Source: Leucobacter massiliensis (GTDB taxonomy: Bacteria > Actinomycetota > Actinomycetes > Actinomycetales > Microbacteriaceae). Taken from it: a stretch of 64,000 nt of DNA. Location: the NCBI RefSeq assembly GCF_002982315.1, contig NZ_MWZD01000013.1, forward strand, positions 248,001 to 312,000, in the 5' to 3' direction. The notes beneath the pieces were generated by a model. The model searched no databases. It had not been told where the DNA came from and saw nothing but the letters and a program-made list of their open reading frames with translations. This document shows, piece by piece, positions 62,861-64,000 of this stretch. Each line of letters opens with the position of its first letter. Positions within the stretch are counted from its first letter, which is position 1. Both the position numbers and the translations under genes were made by a program.

Positions 62861-64000
62861 TTGGCCGATCAGCAGTTTGACATCGTCGTCCTGGGTGGCG
62901 GAAGCGCCGGATACGCCGCGGCGATCCGCGCCACGCAGCTCGGATTCAGCGCCGCAGTCATCGAGAAGGACAAGCTCGGCGGGACCTGCCTGCACCGCGG
63001 CTGCGTCCCCACCAAGGCGCTGCTGCACGCCGCCGAGATCGCGGATGTGGCGCGCGAGGGTGAGCACTACGGGATCAACACGAGTCTCGACGGCATCGAC
63101 GTCGCCCGGGTGAACGCCTTCCGGGAGAACCTCGTCGCCGGCAAGTTCAAGGGCCTCCAGGGCCTCCTCAAGGCCAACAAGATCACCGTGATCGCCGGCG
63201 AGGGCAAGCTCACCTCCCCCACGACCGTCCAGGTCGGCGGGGACACGATCACCGGCAAGCACATCGTGCTCGCGACCGGTTCCTACTCCCGGACGCTTCC
63301 CGGCCTGGAGATCGGCGGGCGGGTCATCACCAGCGAGCACGCGCTCGAGCTGCAGGAGGTGCCGCAGCGGGTCGCGATCCTGGGCGGCGGAGTGATCGGG
63401 GTCGAGTTCGCGAGCGTGTGGCGCTCCTTCGGCGCGGAGGTCACGATCATCGAGGGCCTCCCCCACCTCGTGCCCAACGAGGAGGAGTCCGTCTCGAAGC
63501 AGCTCGAGCGGGCCTTCCGCAAGCGCGGCATCGATTTCAAGCTGGGCGTGCGCTTCAAGTCGGTCTCGCAGGACGCGAACGGCGTCACGGTCTCGCTGGA
63601 GGACGGCGCAACCGTGTCCGCGGACTACCTGCTCGTCGCCGTCGGGCGCGGCCCCGTCACCCAGGGGCTCGGCTTCGAAGAGGTGGGCATCGAGATGGAT
63701 CGCGGCTTCGTGCTCGCAAACGAGCGGCTCGCGACGAATGTGCCCGGCGTCTACGCCATCGGCGACATCGTTCCCGGCCTGCAGCTGGCCCACCGCGGCT
63801 ACCAGCAGGGCATCTTCGTCGCAGAGGAGATCGCCGGGCTGAACCCGGTCGTGGTCGAGGACGTCAACATCCCGAAGGTGACCTACTGCGATCCGGAGAT
63901 CGCCTCGGTCGGCCTCACCGAGGCCAAGGCCCGCGAGAAGTTCGGTGCGGAGAACGTGACGAGCTACGAGTACAACCTCGCCGGGAACGCGAAGAGCTCC
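62861..64000 (+). CDS. lpdA: Dihydrolipoyl dehydrogenase (E3), C-terminus cut by window edge
   Basis: FAD flavoprotein of the pyruvate and 2-oxoglutarate dehydrogenase complexes. TTG start at 62861 after GAGGGAG. FAD motif VVLGGGSAGYAAA, redox-active disulfide GGTCLHRGCVPTKALL (about residues 40-55), NAD-binding VAILGGGVIGVEFASVW, and YAIGDIVPG near residue 302. 380 codons are present of about 460, so most of the dimerisation domain is missing. Confidence 0.96.
   Translation, partial: MADQQFDIVVLGGGSAGYAAAIRATQLGFSAAVIEKDKLGGTCLHRGCVPTKALLHAAEIADVAREGEHYGINTSLDGIDVARVNAFRENLVAGKFKGLQGLLKANKITVIAGEGKLTSPTTVQVGGDTITGKHIVLATGSYSRTLPGLEIGGRVITSEHALELQEVPQRVAILGGGVIGVEFASVWRSFGAEVTIIEGLPHLVPNEEESVSKQLERAFRKRGIDFKLGVRFKSVSQDANGVTVSLEDGATVSADYLLVAVGRGPVTQGLGFEEVGIEMDRGFVLANERLATNVPGVYAIGDIVPGLQLAHRGYQQGIFVAEEIAGLNPVVVEDVNIPKVTYCDPEIASVGLTEAKAREKFGAENVTSYEYNLAGNAKSS

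Overview
The window is high-GC, gene-dense bacterial chromosome from an actinobacterium, most likely of the family Microbacteriaceae (a Leucobacter-like organism is my best guess). The evidence is the conserved actinobacterial gene neighbourhoods (clpX-clpP2-clpP1-tig; recO-uppS-dus-dgt-dnaG; sigA-DUF7455-parE/parC-sepH-DUF4193-DUF3093-dut-DUF3710-DUF3159-acnA), families largely confined to Actinobacteria (SepH, DUF3000, DUF3093, DUF3159, DUF3710, DUF4193, PAC2), GTG and TTG starts, and many genes whose -10-like hexamer lies 6-7 nt before the start codon (leaderless transcripts).

Layout. 1-4.5 kb: Clp protease and trigger factor (protein quality control). 4.4-6.8 kb: tRNA-Pro, FemAB-like transferase, tRNA-Gly, gamma carbonic anhydrase, tRNA-Asn. 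6.9-14.1 kb: leftward run recO-uppS-dus-dgt-dnaG-ABC ATPase (repair, undecaprenyl phosphate, tRNA dihydrouridine, dGTP hydrolysis, primase). 14.2-19.2 kb: TRIC-type channel, ruvC, yebC, HIT hydrolase, thrS. 19.4-23.7 kb: ATPase, oxidoreductase, DUF1304 with a divergent TetR regulator, a membrane-anchored HExxH protein. 23.9-24.2 kb: tRNA-Gly, tRNA-Cys, tRNA-Val.

24,177-30,848 is the accessory part: a 6.65-kb element integrated into the 3' end of tRNA-Val(GAC) and bounded by identical 21-bp att sites. It carries an excisionase-like gene, a Rep_2/HUH-type replication initiator, a small gene, a probable MOBV-type relaxase, a membrane-anchored HNH nuclease-like protein, a dense array of TGTACC iterons and a tyrosine integrase. 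Matched palindromes and CGTGGTACC doublets sit near both ends. Both the Rep and the relaxase appear to have H-U-Q where H-U-H is usual. This element is the strongest candidate for an undescribed system.

30.9-38.9 kb: TetR plus FtsX/ABC exporter operon with a strong operator, a PemK-like toxin and a small MT0933-like antitoxin, zapE, an alpha/beta hydrolase, DUF3000 and RNase D. 39-42.3 kb: fadA-fadB beta-oxidation operon. 42.4-49.2 kb: dxs, two lineage-specific envelope proteins, aconitase. 49.2-64 kb: the conserved DUF3159-DUF3710-dut / DUF3093 / DUF4193 / sepH / phosphodiesterase / parC / parE / DUF7455 / sigA / PAC2 block, ending in a truncated lpdA. Gene function calls come from reading translated sequence only; no database search was run.
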